From: Ophthalmolycus amberensis | Taxonomy: Eukaryota > Chordata > Actinopteri > Perciformes > Zoarcidae | DNA length: 64,000 nucleotides | Assembly (NCBI GenBank): GCA_024529925.1 | Contig: JAFEUB010000065.1 | Span: 2,232,001-2,296,000, forward strand | Direction of reading: 5' to 3' | In this document: positions 48,895-62,736 of the stretch, piece after piece | How the letters are laid out: every line of letters starts with the position of its first letter | Position numbering within the stretch: position 1 is the stretch's first letter | The notes under the pieces: generated by a model | Databases searched by the model: none | Told to the model about the DNA's origin: nothing | The model's input: the letters and a program-made list of their open reading frames with translations, nothing else | Position numbers and translations under genes: made by a program

Positions 48895-49010
48895 AGCACA
48901 TGCGCAGGCCTGCCGGGGCTTCTATATAAGACAGCACTATGAGTTGGCTCTGTTTCAGACCCAGGGACGGTGGAGGAGAGGATCGTTAGTTTCATGTCAC
49001 GTTAGTGTGA
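48895..49010 (+). promoter_or_regulatory. TATA-type core promoter candidate
   Basis: TATATAAG at 48923-48930 is preceded by CACATGCGCAGG (48896-48907), an NRF1-like site, and by CCGGGGC. A start would be expected near 48955. The sequence after it has no long frame. Orientation and activity are inferred from motifs only. Confidence 0.3.
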
Positions 49011-49773
49011 AAATCATTAATCCAACTGAAGGATTACATGCTCATCTAAGAACTGAGGCCATCTTTATTGTTATGAAACAACTTTCAAATCAAGTTGGAT
49101 GAACCCAGAAACAATTGGCGGTCTGAATGGAATTTTTCCGCTTTGTTTTGATTCCTGAAAACTTGACATTTCAGAGCTGCAATTTCTCCACAAGACATAG
49201 ACCATACTGTAGCACAACTATTATAAAAGAACCACTTCTGAAACATTTACTTTTGCAGAGACTGTCTCACAATTCATCTGTTACTTCAGAGGATTACACA
49301 ACTCATCTTCCAAGCCAAACTGATTCCAAGGGATTCAAATTGTTTGGAGAACAACATTTTTGAGCTAAACACACAGACACCATCCCATAACAAACCGTCC
49401 CAAAGTACACCCCTCAAGTCTGGAACGAAGTGGCGGGAATAAGTTGACAACATGCAAACGCAGACAGGCAGGAATGTTTGCCGTGACTCGTTAGTGACGC
49501 ACTATTTGTTGTTGAGCCACGCTGCAGTGCACTTATTGTTGAGGAGGGGCACTTCACTCTTGTTGGGTGGGGGGAGGAAGGGGATAGTGGGGAGGGGTTT
49601 TGTTGTGAGAATGAAAAGTCGAGGGTGTTCTCCTTTCGTTTCCTCTTTTCCCTGAAAGCCCCCACCCCCTTTCTCGGTCTGTCTCCCTCCCACTCCCCCA
49701 CATCTCATGTTGTTCCTAATGTCTTTCCTGTACAGGGTTAGGACCTGTTCCCACACCGTGTAAGACATCACTT

Positions 49774-49819
<46 letters not shown>

Positions 49820-52800
49820 GGAAAACACCCTTGTACGCTCCTATTATACTTCCTGTAACCTGGAGAATTGAAAGGTGGTCAAGCATATTCTAAACATTTT
49901 AGGACAAGCTCTATTATTATTACAATCCTCAAAAAGGAAATATTGATTATGTATTCATGTAGTTTGGAAATAACATTAAATATTTTTTTTTCAGAGTAAG
50001 TTTGTGCCGAGATAAGAAATAAATCTATAACCTATATGTTTGTTGGGGTTATTTTAAAGGGGGTTTTAAACTCAGGAACGACTGTTTTTGAAGCTGTGTA
50101 GCTCTGTGGACTGTTATAACTTCTTGCCCTTTGCTGGGAACCTTTTTTATTTGCAGTTATCCACTAGTTTACATTGCCTGGCAATTTTGTACTTCTGCTT
50201 GTGACCTGCGGTGATAACAGTTTTCACTTCTTCAGGTTCAGTATTTGCTTGTTTTGGAGTCAACTGACTCGGAACTCATTAAAAAGACCTGTCTGGTCTA
50301 TTGCCAACAGTGGGACCAAGAGGACAGTTGTCCCATATATGACCAGAAACAAATGTGAACATGTTAAAAACTGACTTTCTTTCCATCACTCCACTTCACT
50401 TCAAGAGGCATTTCCTGAACTTCCACTGGCTTTTCCCCCCCAGAACTCCCATTAAATACTCACTCAGTGTGAAGATAGAAATATGATCAACAAGAGATCT
50501 TTCAACAGTGTCTGTTATGTAAACTCCTGGCAGAGCATATTGCGTTAGATAAGCCAAGAAAGTAGATTGCACAAGGGCAAAGTTTGGAATAAACCTTTTT
50601 GCTTACGCCACTGAGCGGGAGGGAACACAAAGCGTGTTTCCTGTTTGTGTCACATTCAAACCCCTCCCCCCTATTTCCTTCCCTTGGGTCCGATTGTGCA
50701 CCTGCACCCAAAAGCGAGCATAAACACTATTAGCTGCTCGGCTCTCCACTGGGCGATGAATTCATCCGCCGCACAACAACACCACACATGTGGAGAAACA
50801 ACACAGCAATTGTGTGAAAACAAGTTTGTTGTTCAGTGATCCTTGACGGGATGAATGGAAAGTACAGGAAGCCCCTCAGATTCCTTCGCATTCTTCTCGT
50901 TGTGGGGTTGATTGTTTACATTTGGTCACTGAGATGAATACAGATATTACACCCATCTTATTTAGTCGAGGAATGAAAGGAATGTGACCAGCTGCTCTTC
51001 TCTTTGTTAAAACATCAGGATTCTAGGTCACAGTTGCAGTCTGCACTTCAGTCATTGGACATGTGTTTTATGCTGAACAAGGTATTTGCAATAGATAGGA
51101 GATTAGCTTCTTCTACAGAGTGTAAACATCAATGAAAGACAACTGACATATGTGTTCCTGACAAATGAAATGATCAGGTGAGGGCAAAGAATGCCACTTT
51201 GCTCACTGCTGAATCAATTATATGAAATAGTGCAAGAACAGCAAAGAAAACAGTACAGAGTCAGAGGTAGAAATTCACAATTTTTGGAAAATGATAAGGT
51301 CATGGAGTGGTTATGTTTACATACGATTCATTCATGATGGCTCAAGCACTGAGCAGTCATTCTAAATGTTGACCAAGTTTGAAATGTAGTCTGGATGAGC
51401 AATTATCATGGAACACAGCACAAGCCAATAATATCTTCCATGGCCATAGTACGACAAAACATTGTTATTATATCATTATACGTTAAGTCACTGTATTTTG
51501 GTTGGCAAAGCTAAGACACTTTTACCGATGGACCGTCTGTATTGAAAAATGAACCTTGCGAAATTGAGGGGTTTGTATTTTCAGCAATGGTTTTTATATT
51601 TTACTGTGCCTGAAACCAAAGTTTGCACGACCAGGATAGTCTTGAAAAAGCATTGTCATTAATGAAATGTTGTTTACTTCTTTTCGCTTACTTATTTTTC
51701 AACGAAGAAATCGGACATATTTCTTCCTCTTGTATGTGAAATCATACTGTAGATGAGTGTGCAGCCTGGTCTCACCAAATGGCGTATGAATAACACGGCA
51801 ATTTCTAAAGTCATCTTGCGTGCTATCACAATGCCAATCTCACACCATTTAGTCTGCACTGACTGCAATGTTAACCCATCCGTGTGAATATATGCTCGGA
51901 GCTAAAGACGTGGAATAATGAACGACACCAGTGAGGAAGAGCAATGCCGTTTACAATATAAAAACAAAGGATGAAGGTGAGGGGGATAGATCGAGACTTT
52001 CACCCAGGACGCCGGTGTTCATGTCCCATGTGAAACCAAAATAGTTGTTGGCCTATTTCGAAGTAACGTTAGTGTTGTTTGTGACGAATTTCTCGAAACC
52101 AACCGGATTGATCAGTCATACAATGTCTGAGGGTTACTTTGTTCAAACCACTAATGAGTGCAGAATGTTAGCCGTTGCAAAGGAGTGAAGAGAAAAACGA
52201 GGTTTTCTGCATTTTGAACGGTCCTGTAACGTCCTGAGTGATTGACCAACCATTGTGAAGAGTAAAAGTCACTTTGCTTTGAAAATACCAACAGAATTCC
52301 TTAGAAAGAATCCAATTTGATTTGGACATGTAAAACAAAACACACACACAGTACACATACATTCCCTCCCACTAAATCCAGTGCCACATCTGCAGACAGT
52401 GTAGGAGTGGTTTCCAGTAAAACCACCGGAGCTGCAGTGAAATTACAGAAGTAAATCAAAACACTCACAGACTGCGCTCGCTCCCAGATGTATCTTTACT
52501 TTTGTTTTTAGTAAGAGCGTGGGCAGCTCACATCCCACCTCAGACATCTATTGGGTTTAACGCTTTATTGGGAGGATTTGGTAGTAGCAGAGTGGACACT
52601 TCATACAATTATAGAACAGAAAGAAAGGAAAGAGTGCTGTGTCTTTAAAAAAAAGCGACATAAATATGTGTTTCACTGATTCCTTTTAAATATTTACTTT
52701 TCACGGTGTTGTCAGCTTTAATTAGACAGTAAATAGTGTAATGAGAGGAGGGATAATTGCGACCAAGAAAGGGCAAGGAGACAGAGGAGTGATGAGAGAG

Positions 52801-53647
52801 ATGTGAGCTGCTCCAGAGTCAGAACTTAACATTATAACTGAACAATAAAGTCCACATCTACTGGATGTGGATACCAATATCTTTAAAAAAGTAAAAATAG
52901 TTTTCTGTTATAACAAAACTTCTGTCTATACGGGGACCTTTGCTTTTGCAAATTTTCACCCACACATCATTGTGCAAGTTTCCAAAGAAGTGCAAGTCAT
53001 AGCTGTGACGGTAACAATTTAATAGTCGCCATGTGTTACTGACAGGCTGTGTTTTTAGTCACCCAAACACCCAAATGTTAAATTCCCGAAAGGAAAGAAA
53101 AAGTTGCATTTAAAAAAAAAAAAATGTCTTGATAAATGTAAGTAAGAAATTTGTATTTTATAGAAGGAGCTATACACAACAAAAATAAAATAAATTGAAC
53201 AAATTGTCTCCTCTCCATTGACAAAACACACAGTAAGAGCATACAGACAATCAGTACAGTACAGCAGGACTGAGGTTAAGTCTCCGTTGGGATTTTCTGT
53301 GCTCACATTCACATGTTTTTCATGGACTTGTTGGAAGCAAGTTAGTAGTTTTTGGCAGAACATTTACCGTGAGGGTTTGGTGAAAGGGTTCACCTGCTTG
53401 ACGTCTTTTCACAGGTACTTATCATATTTCATATGCCCACTGTACTGAAATATGACTTCAAATATTTCAAATGGATGCACAGAGGCGTCAGGCGCTTAAA
53501 AAGTCTCTGTCATAGAAAAGAAAAGAAAAAAATGATCTTCAAATGAAACAAAAGAAAAAGTTAAGCTTTGACTCTTTTGTTATGTAAAGCAGATGTAGGT
53601 CAATGTAAGGTATGTCAGGTTACCAAAATGTAGGGTGTAGTGTGTGA

Positions 53648-53687
<40 letters not shown>

Positions 53688-56600
53688 ATGTGCGCGTGTC
53701 TACCTCCCATCCTCAAGAGGATATCTGTGTGAGTGACATGGAAGTTCAGGGCACATCCAGGAAACAGGCCCTCTGTCCGACTATCATCCATCACCTGCAA
53801 CTTTCACAGGAGTCCCACGCGAGGAGGCGGAGGGGTCAAAACTGGAGACGGAGGAGGAAGAAGAGGATGAGGAGTTGGTTTCGTTTTGGCTTCACTCAGA
53901 GAGCAGGCAACACCAATTTGTTGTTGATTATCACTAAAGGTGAAATTGCACCAGTTGAATTCTGTCTTCTCTTGTTTTTGTTCATAGCTGTTCTTGACAG
54001 CAGGAGAAAGCAAACACAGATGACGACTGACGTTCATACCTGAATCATCCTTTATGTAACCAAACACCTGCATGCTTCCTGTTGTTCTATTTCATTCAAG
54101 GCAACACGAACGGCAAAAAGAGGAAGATTTGAAATGCTGTAAACGTTGGTATTCGTCCATAGCTGTCAGCCAACCTGACTCATACATGGAGCATGTGACG
54201 AGCAATAGCTGTGATTACACGGCTGCTGTTGCCGTGAGTGAAAGTGATCACTATAGCAACACAAATCACATATCACAAGGGTTAGCAGAAAGATGGATCG
54301 CTTCAAAAGGAACCGCAGAGCGGTATGAGTGACGGAACGAAACAATGCGCGCAACAAATGAACGGGGAAAAGTGTGCACGTGGTTTTCTAAGTATCTTTA
54401 AAACTGATCTGAGGCCTTATGACTTGGCTGACTAAAGTGTAAAATCTGTCTGAGGATCTTTTGTCTTTGTAGTGAGAACTGTATAGCAGACATATTCCAT
54501 TTTTTATTTTCCATAATATGACCTTCGGGTCTCTCTTTTCTCCAGCAAAGTAAAAAAAAAAGCACTGATTATTGGCCACTTATTGTCTCCAGACAGGGTC
54601 AAGGGTCTTCCAGTAGCTGAGTCACACCTCTTACTGGAAGCCCGTGAGTCACCCGTCTCCTCTCTCCCACCCCTGTCCCCCCCCCTCTCATCCCCCTCTA
54701 TATCCCACATATCAACTAGTCCACTCAACCTGAACCATCCACATGCATGTCTCTCTCTTCAAGTACTCCATGCACGTAAAAACGTAAACGCAAGAGAACA
54801 GCGAGAGCATTTTGGGGGGTTTTGAAGCAGGTCGGCGTTATTGTGCAGCTGGATTATTTCTTCTCTTCAAATTTTCCAATACACACGCATTCTGCAGAGT
54901 AAAGAATGTCACCACAAAAGCCAACCCCACCCCTCTGCCCCAACACCATTATACCCCAACCCCTCCCCCGATTCTCGGGTTCTCCCCCCTTATTACCCCC
55001 CCTACCCCCTTTCCCGACCATAATGATCTCACCCAGCTGTCACTGTGTATAGTCCCACCCACACGCACTCCAGCACATACGTCTGTGTCTGCTGCTGGTG
55101 GCCGCTGACATCATTTGTTTTGTGTCGCTGTTTCCTGGAAATCCAAAAACACGCTGCCAGTCAGAAGCTTTTGAACAATGATTTTGGGGCATTTTGGTTG
55201 AACTATTAGTAATGTACTCAATGTAAATGCTCTAAAATGTCGGTGAAAGAATATGTTTATAAACCCAAATTTTGGTTGAATCCTCTCTGACACCATCTGA
55301 ACCAAAGGTTAAACCTGCAATAATTGATTTTTTGGCCACTTCTGTGGACAGCAGAAAGTACCACTACACTTTTAAATTGATATGTCAAACGTGTCAGCAA
55401 TGATCTGTTTATTTACACATCGACATTAGGATGATGTGGAGTCATGTTTCTTGCTACCTGATCAATTTAAGTCCAATATTCCCTCTCCTTTTAGCTCTTC
55501 CTTTGGTCTCTACCGACTCCTGAGGGATGTATCTGACTCTTTTGCTGTTAAATGATAGTAGCTACTTATCTGGAGGAGCAGGTAGCGTTCACGCTGAGCA
55601 TTTATAGGTTTTTTTCTGCTACTAACTGCTTGCCTGCTGCGCCCAGAATTGACACTATTAGAGCGGTGAGAGTGAACCAAAGCAATAAAGTAGCAGGACA
55701 GAAAACCAAAAGAATTCCATTGCAATCCATCGTTAATACAAAAACATTATTTACATCCAATTTAATATGATAAGGTAGTGTACTAGTGTATTGCAGGTTG
55801 AATTGGATAGTACAGGTGTAGCTAATAAACCGGTAATCCCAAACACAAACACACAATTGGTGCTTTTTGCCCTCTAAGGCGACTGTTGAGTGTCACACTG
55901 AAGTTATTGTCAGATGATGCTGTTTAACATAAGACCCGCACCTTGGAAAAGTTAACCACTTAAACCTGTATATGAAGAAAAGACAAGGCACAGGTGCATC
56001 TCAAATATGATAAAGAAAACCTCACAAACATTTCCCATTTAAAGCATGCCTGTTCCTTACTTATCTCCAACTTTTAGGGTATTTACAGCATTGCATTGCA
56101 TATCATTTCACAAGGAAACCTTTGCCTGACAGAGTATGTTAGCATGGCGACTAAGAATCAATGACAAGACTCCTACTTTCATTGTTTCTCCTCATGAAGC
56201 TTTCAGTGTCTGTTTTGATCAATAACGGGACAATCAGAAACATCTGTTGCATTATCTCGTCTGAGTCTTTGTGAAACAACGGAGGCGAGATGATGAGTGG
56301 TTCTCCGGTAAATACGGAACAACTTAAACAAAGTGGCTTTTATGCTAAACGCCTGTGCATCAGCTCTGTGCATTTACGCAGGAATGCAGATGACTTTTTC
56401 CTGATCTTCTCTTCACTAACGGTCTTCTAGCTGGACACCGTGGGCGGACAAGAAGCAGAAACAACCTAAACTCAATTAAACCGCCTTTTCATTGAAGCCT
56501 GTGTTTGAATCCTGCTGGACGTTCCAACTACCGTGTCTCCGTTATTACATCACATTACCGTACCTCTGCAATTAAGTCATTAAAGTCCAACGAAAAAATT

Positions 56601-56775
56601 TCAAGAATAAAACAATGTGATGTGACTCATTCAGTGATAAATGCTTCCTAAAGGTCTTAAGTAACTGCCGAGGACATTCATAGAGCAAATCTTTTTTTGT
56701 AATGGTGGTGGTGTTGACTTTCAGTTGAGGTTAATCTTATTTCCATTGACTTCCTTGCTCTGCCAATCTGACAGT
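49011..56775. other. No gene seen: intergenic or intronic DNA with microsatellites
   Basis: Only short frames. Simple repeats: (CA)n 49776-49818 and (GT)n 53651-53686. C-rich, T-rich stretches lie at 54655-54700 and 54925-55020. I found no exon supported by splice sites and protein resemblance. Confidence 0.6.
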
Positions 56776-56779
56776 AAGT

Positions 56780-57115
56780 CCTCATCAACAGCTCTCTGGC
56801 AGTCGTGGGCGTCAGGCAAGCCGATCGAAAGGGCAAACCTCACGAGGGCCCTCACCGAGCGTGGCCGAGGTCAAGCATCACCGGAAGTTAGTGCACGTGC
56901 GCTTGCACGGGCAAACTATACGCAGCCGGAAGCCGTGCGCTCCGGTGCCTGGTGTAGGAGTCGGGTTATTGAAACGAGAAAAACCCTGCAGCCTGAAAGA
57001 CTCAGAGATCAGCTATTCTTGCCTCAAACGGTGATGTGTCAGAATGTAAGAGGCGTCAGCGCTGAGCGCCGCCCACAACGCCAGGGCCCGGCCGGCGCTG
57101 TAAATCGAATGCTGT
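56780..57115. promoter_or_regulatory. CpG-rich island with ETS-type motifs
   Basis: The local GC and CpG content is clearly above the AT-rich surroundings. Motifs: ACCGGAAGT (56880-56888) and GCCGGAAGC (56925-56933), both ETS-like; GCACGTGCGC (about 56893), E-box/NRF1-like; and GCGCCGCCC near 57066. A 133-codon plus-strand frame covers it, but it has no recognisable domain and its start lies in AT-rich DNA. More likely a promoter/CpG island or the edge of an exon than a complete gene. Confidence 0.35.
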
Positions 57116-57129
57116 GTTTTATGTAATTT

Positions 57130-59145
57130 CATGTTTATGCAATGAAAAGGATTGGACTCCTGCTGAGGTGGATGGTGGCGGTGCAGTGGCAGTTGAGCGG
57201 GCGGGTATTGTGCGCACCCACCTTGCTTTAATTACCATATTTCAGAGGAAATTAGACTGCTGAAGGGAGCATATATATATATTTAGAGTATATTCTAAAC
57301 ATTTAGAGAGAGAGATGAGGTGTGTTTTTAAACTCTGCCAAAGTAAAAATGAATGTGAACCTGTTTCAAAAGACCCAGGAGTGCATGAGAGTACGTCAAC
57401 AGGACAGGACTGTACATATATTCCTGTTGTTGCATGAAAACCTAGATGATCTTCTTGTTTTCACTGCAATTTAAGGATAACTTTGTGTTATGGGTGGAGT
57501 GGAGTCATTTCTCCCACATTGTGGGATTGTTAAATCTTTTCAAATCCCCATCGGGTATCAAGAAAATGACTGTTGTCAAAGCTGTTTTTCTTTCTTTCAT
57601 AATTCTTGAAAAAAAAAGACGTTAATGCAACAACATGCAAACAATGCATTCCTTGTAAATAAAGAAACATGACGTAAATCAACGCTTTGCCCTCGCAGCC
57701 TGCTGTGTTGGATAGTATACTATTGGATAGTACACTACAGCCGAGAGTCAATAACTGTGATTATAGATTTACACGAAGGTACAATTTAATGGTTTACCAA
57801 TAAACAGTCACAGATCCTGGTCGTGACCAGGTGCAATTACCTGTGAGCCCACAGTCTGGTATGAATGACCCAATGCAGATTGAGAGCGTGTTCATCACCC
57901 TTCACACACAAACAACTGTATTTTGTGTGGAAAGTGGAAAGTATGTGGCCTGGTATGTTACATGATATGTGAACTGATCTTTGATGTTGGAGCTGCAACT
58001 AACAACACTTGATTAATCCTGCTTTCTACCGCATTACCACATGACAACGCAACACAAAAAGATTAAAGCTGCACCGACCAATGTATTTTATATTACCAAT
58101 CATTTAAACGACTGCGCGACATGAAAGGAGCCACGATCCCACATGGAATTATCATCCAACTCTGCAGTTCTCCTCAGTTTTATGGAGCGATGTCGTGGTT
58201 TTCAGCTCATTATTTTTGGTTCTCTGGCCCGTTCGCTCTTCACCGTTATTCTTTTCTATGACAACAACAGACAGTTTTCATCCCAAAATGTCTGATAAGC
58301 CCAATGAATGCAACTTGCCTAGAGTCGGATGACAGATAACAAGTTAGCGACTGGCTGGTGAACACAGGAAAGCATTTGGCAGCTAAGTGCTTTTCTCAGG
58401 AGTTGGTGGAAACGAAAAAAGCAAAAACAAATATCTTATTAATATATTTGTCAGGTGACCAGAGACTCAAAATGGGTACCATTTTTTTTCTCCTTGTCTG
58501 CTGGATGTGTAACCACTTAACATCTTCGCCGTGACAACTTTATGAATCAGATGTGCTTTCAGTATGTTCTGCTGCCTCTAAATGACCAATTAAATACATG
58601 AATGAATGCAGCTTTAAGCCAACAAAATTTCCCCTGTAATGAGTTACCTATACTGGAGCTGATTTCAAGATGGCATCCGCCCACTGCCATCTGATTTCAT
58701 AGTGCAGAAATGAATGGCAACCTAAGGAAGGAAGGACAAATACTCCAATGTTCAGCAGTAACGATTTGCAGCAAATTACCAAATACACAAAAACAACGCA
58801 ACAATATATATGCTTTTGTCTATTCTTGCTCACTGTTTGACATGGCTGTCATCTTCTTACAACATAATAGCAAATATAGAATAGCTGAATACTTGTCTTC
58901 TTAGATGGATGTTATACATATCTGTGTGTTGTATACTTGAAGCAACTTTTGCTGGCAGTGCTTAATGACCTTATTTAACACGATTAAATGTTATAAACAC
59001 AAAACAAAACAGGAAGCTTATACTTTTACAAACGCTTGATTTTTAAGCTACTGAGACCAACTTACAACCACGCACACATGCACGCATTCCGGGAGGAAAC
59101 CTTACACCTTCCATATTTCAGCTCTCCAACAAAAACATTCGCTGC
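57130..59145. other. No gene seen
   Basis: AT-rich non-repetitive sequence with short frames only. A small direct repeat of TTGGATAGTA(T/C)AC lies at 57709-57735. Confidence 0.6.
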
Positions 59146-59149
59146 TGCG

Positions 59150-59330
59150 GTTGAAAAGAAAGGAATTCGACAGACGGCCGGCCAGCCAATCAGATTCTCC
59201 GGAGATTTCGATTTTTCGTCTCCTCCGCCGCGATTGGCCCGTGTGGCCCCCAGAGGCGCCCACCTCCACGCAGCGATTGGCCGGTTTTCCCGGCTCAATG
59301 GAAGTCATTTGAATACGCCTCGCTGTGAGG
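59150..59330 (+). promoter_or_regulatory. CpG-rich promoter with three CCAAT boxes
   Basis: CCAATCAG at 59186-59193 and two inverted boxes GATTGGCC at 59232 and 59274 lie within 95 bp. This spacing is typical of NF-Y-controlled promoters. The region is CpG-rich (GACGGCCGGCC, CCTCCGCCGCG, AGGCGCCC) with no TATA box. It leads into the exon-like sequence at 59331-59583. Confidence 0.55.
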
Positions 59331-59583
59331 ATTCATTACGGCGCTGCCTGGTTCAAATTGAGTCAAATATCAAGAAGCGGTGGACACAATGGAGGAGAGC
59401 ACGGTGCAGGCATTCTGCTGAAAGACTTTATCCGTGCATTGCGCACCGTGCGGCTTTATCCCGGCGCGTAACGGACGGCGGAGATTCCTCACAGTGTTGG
59501 ATAGTTTCGGCTTCTTCGCTTTTGCAACTGTTTCTGCCAATGAAAGATATTGCGGTCGGACATTGAGCTGCATCACATCAGCG
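59331..59583 (+). other. Probable non-coding first exon of a host gene
   Basis: GC-rich sequence ending GCG|GTAAGTG, with GTAAGT at 59584-59589 matching the splice-donor consensus exactly. Two short upstream-type frames occur: ATG at 59389 in good context (ACAATGG), stopping after about ten codons, and ATG at 59538, stopping after eight. No protein frame crosses the donor convincingly. The 5' limit is not defined by the sequence and is my estimate downstream of the CCAAT boxes. The gene itself would lie beyond the window. Confidence 0.5.
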
Positions 59584-59589
59584 GTAAGT

Positions 59590-60244
59590 GTGGATGATGG
59601 GGTTATTCATTGAAACAATTCACTTTCATCTTGCTCAGAGTGAGATCATTGTTTTTACCAGATACAGTTCTGGTGTGCAATACCTGATGGTGAGACCATA
59701 TTTACGTTTATAGAAATAAAGTTGAGAATCGCAATCTTTTATTATTTATTTATTTATTGATAAAGTTTTGTTTCATTGCATTCATGTAACATCACTAAGT
59801 TGCCCATGATGCTGTATATCCTTATTCAGGTTTATCTCGTGGCTTATAACAAACAACATTTTCTGAAATGAAACTTTATCAGCAAAATAAAAAAAATCAT
59901 GTTACCTCAAAAGCCTTCATTCAGCCTTGTGGTGTTTAAAAATCCAATTTATTCCCAATTTATGTCCCTCAATTATATTATCTTCCTCCTAGCTACGTTT
60001 GTTGTTGTTGTTGTTGTTGTTGTTATTGTTTACCGCCCATGTGAGTTTATAATTAGGCTGGCTGTCAGACTCCCACACAAACGTTACTCACCAGCACCTG
60101 TGATGGGACTGTGGTTACACAGCAGGGCATTTTCACAGTCAGCTTTTACTTTTACTGTGTTATGACTCAGTTAGAAACCCATAATGTAGACCAGGAATGG
60201 TGTGTGTGTGTGTGTGTGTGTGTGTGTTGTGAGAGAGACTAACA

Positions 60245-60285
<41 letters not shown>

Positions 60286-60807
60286 TGTAGGGAAAAGAAT
60301 AAAAGGAACGAGAGAAAGCGTGTGTTCTTCTGGCCAAGCAGACTTTAAACAGCCTTATTCCCTCCGCACACTTATATATAAACCAGCGGTCCCTTAACTT
60401 GCTGAAATGAGCGCGACAGGCTGCTTGAATAAACCTCAAATTTAATGGTTTACCTTATTTGATGATTAACACAAAGGCAGTCTGACCAACACAAGCGACA
60501 TTTTTGGACTTCAACTGATCTGAAAACTGCTCATTCAATGTTTTCCAACTCTGATCTCATTGTGAAATGCGTGTGTTGTGTTGTGAGGCAGTGGTGTGTG
60601 AGCTCCGTCGGTTTATAGGCAGCAGAAAACGTGTATCTGTGTGAAAGAGAACCCCTTACACCAGCTTATAGCTTTATTATATCCCAGCAGCAGAGGAGAT
60701 AATGGGTCTTTATCCTTTCTGACACTAGGTTAATACTGTACTAGCCTACCAGATCATGCAAGGGACAGGTGCGTGTGTGTTCTTGTGTGCCTCCATGCAC
60801 TTCTAGC

Positions 60808-60840
<33 letters not shown>

Positions 60841-62661
60841 AGCCTACACACAAGGGAATTGCTTGAATGCAGTGTGTGTGGGAATAAAAGATTAAAAAAA
60901 CCAAGACCAGCAGTGGGTGAATTTATCTCTCAAGCCAATCTGAGCGCTGGGGTCTGTATCCGGTTCTGTTTGCCCGTCTATCAGATGTAGTTGCAGGTGC
61001 TGGTTCTTGAAGTGGTCAGCGGGTGAGATTACGGCCCCCCCCCTACTCGCCCGAAAGTTTGAGTCTCAGACCTCAAACATGAGAACTGGTGGTGCAGATT
61101 GTTTGAATGTTCATTCATACGTCTTACAAAGTGAAGGAGAAACAACCCCAAAAACACAAAGGATTATGGGAAAAGAAAGGCGGCTGCAGGTTCTTATGCT
61201 TGGAACAGCCAACAAGCAGAAAATGACATCTTGAATGATGCTTGTATTCAGCAGTTAAATCGTGTGTTCTTACATACAGACGAAGAGACAGACAAGTGCA
61301 TCAAGTAGTAACAATTTATACACTAGCTAATTACTGTCGATCAAATGTATTCGCACAATTCAAAGTTACCAACAAGATGTGGTGAGCTAGTCAGGTCTGA
61401 TAGTATTTAAAAGTTTCAGTAGGCCGCTCTTAAGGTACACCCTCACAAAATGAAGATAAGACTGCTAATTGAGGCATCAGGGATTCATCCTATGTGGCCT
61501 AAATGGCATTCCTAAGTCAAGTATAGCCACTTCTCCTCCTCCAGGAAGTAACAAATTACAGTTTGACAGTGAAACCCTGTAAACAGCAGGGCGCGAGCCC
61601 CCTCTCCTCTCCAGAGAGAGATGGACTTGCTTGGCTTTTCTTTGGGTGTATACGTGCTTTAGCGCAGGTTACATGGCCCCATCTTACTGTACAGGACTTC
61701 TGCGTAGTGCTGTTTTAAAGGGCTGATTGTTTGTTATGTGGCAAACTTGTCCAGTGTGCAGATTTGACAAAACCACGAGGAAGTGCTGTGAGCTCAGCCT
61801 GGACTTTAACCTCATTTATTGTCACGATTAAGGCTGACTGTGAAGGGTTTCCCCCAGACGAAGACGCCTGTAACCTGCCGTAACTCATTAGTGTCAAAGT
61901 ACATACGGTGCAAAGTAGAACAAAAGATAGCAATGCATCAGCCTTTTTCCGCTCTGATAAACTGCTTCAGAGGTCTTCTTATCAGGTGCCTTTTCCTCTC
62001 ACGCCATGTGTCCACACCGCGGTTTTCACCTCCGTGCTGAACTTTGTTGAATGTGTTTTCTTGGCTCCTGGCCCCGCTTAAAGACCTCGAATGTGATTAG
62101 ACGTCACAAAAAAAAAAAAAAAAAGTCTTGTTCCTTTCAGCTCCTGTTGTGGTTAAGCGTCGGGGGGGGGGGGGGTTCAGCCGGTTCCATTATTAGGAAT
62201 AATTATTAGCGCTGGCTATTATTAGGTCACTTTCACTCTGGGGTCAGTTGAGTAAGGGCAATTTAGACGGACTAAGATATAGCCGCAGGGTGCTTACACA
62301 CCGTGACGCATGATTAAAACTGTTTATAATCTATTTTGCGTGGATTCCCTCATTACACCAAGTTAGAGCTGCTTGAGGCCCTTGAGCCACGAGAAGTTAT
62401 ATCTGCTTATGTCAACACGTGAGTTTCGATAGGCTCCATAACCGAAGTCACCAAGATAGCTCCCTGTCCCGTTTTTATTGCACTTGGCAATATAAAAGTG
62501 TGGATTTATGGCGCATGACCTCACAGTATAGATGATGTCTGTAAAGGTGTAATAAGAGTTCACACCTTACAGAAGAATGAGAGAAGTCTGCTTCGTAGTG
62601 GGGATGTGAAGATGATCCTAGCTCAGAGACGGGGCGTCATGCGTCCTGACGGTGGCCAGCC

Positions 62662-62736
<75 letters not shown>

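Noticed and set aside
54583..55108. Pro/Ser-rich frames in C-rich DNA
   Set aside because: Compositional; no splice sites or domain resemblance.
59036..59566. 176-codon frame over the CpG-rich promoter
   Set aside because: No family resemblance; it begins in AT-rich DNA and crosses CCAAT boxes. Promoter plus non-coding exon explains it better.
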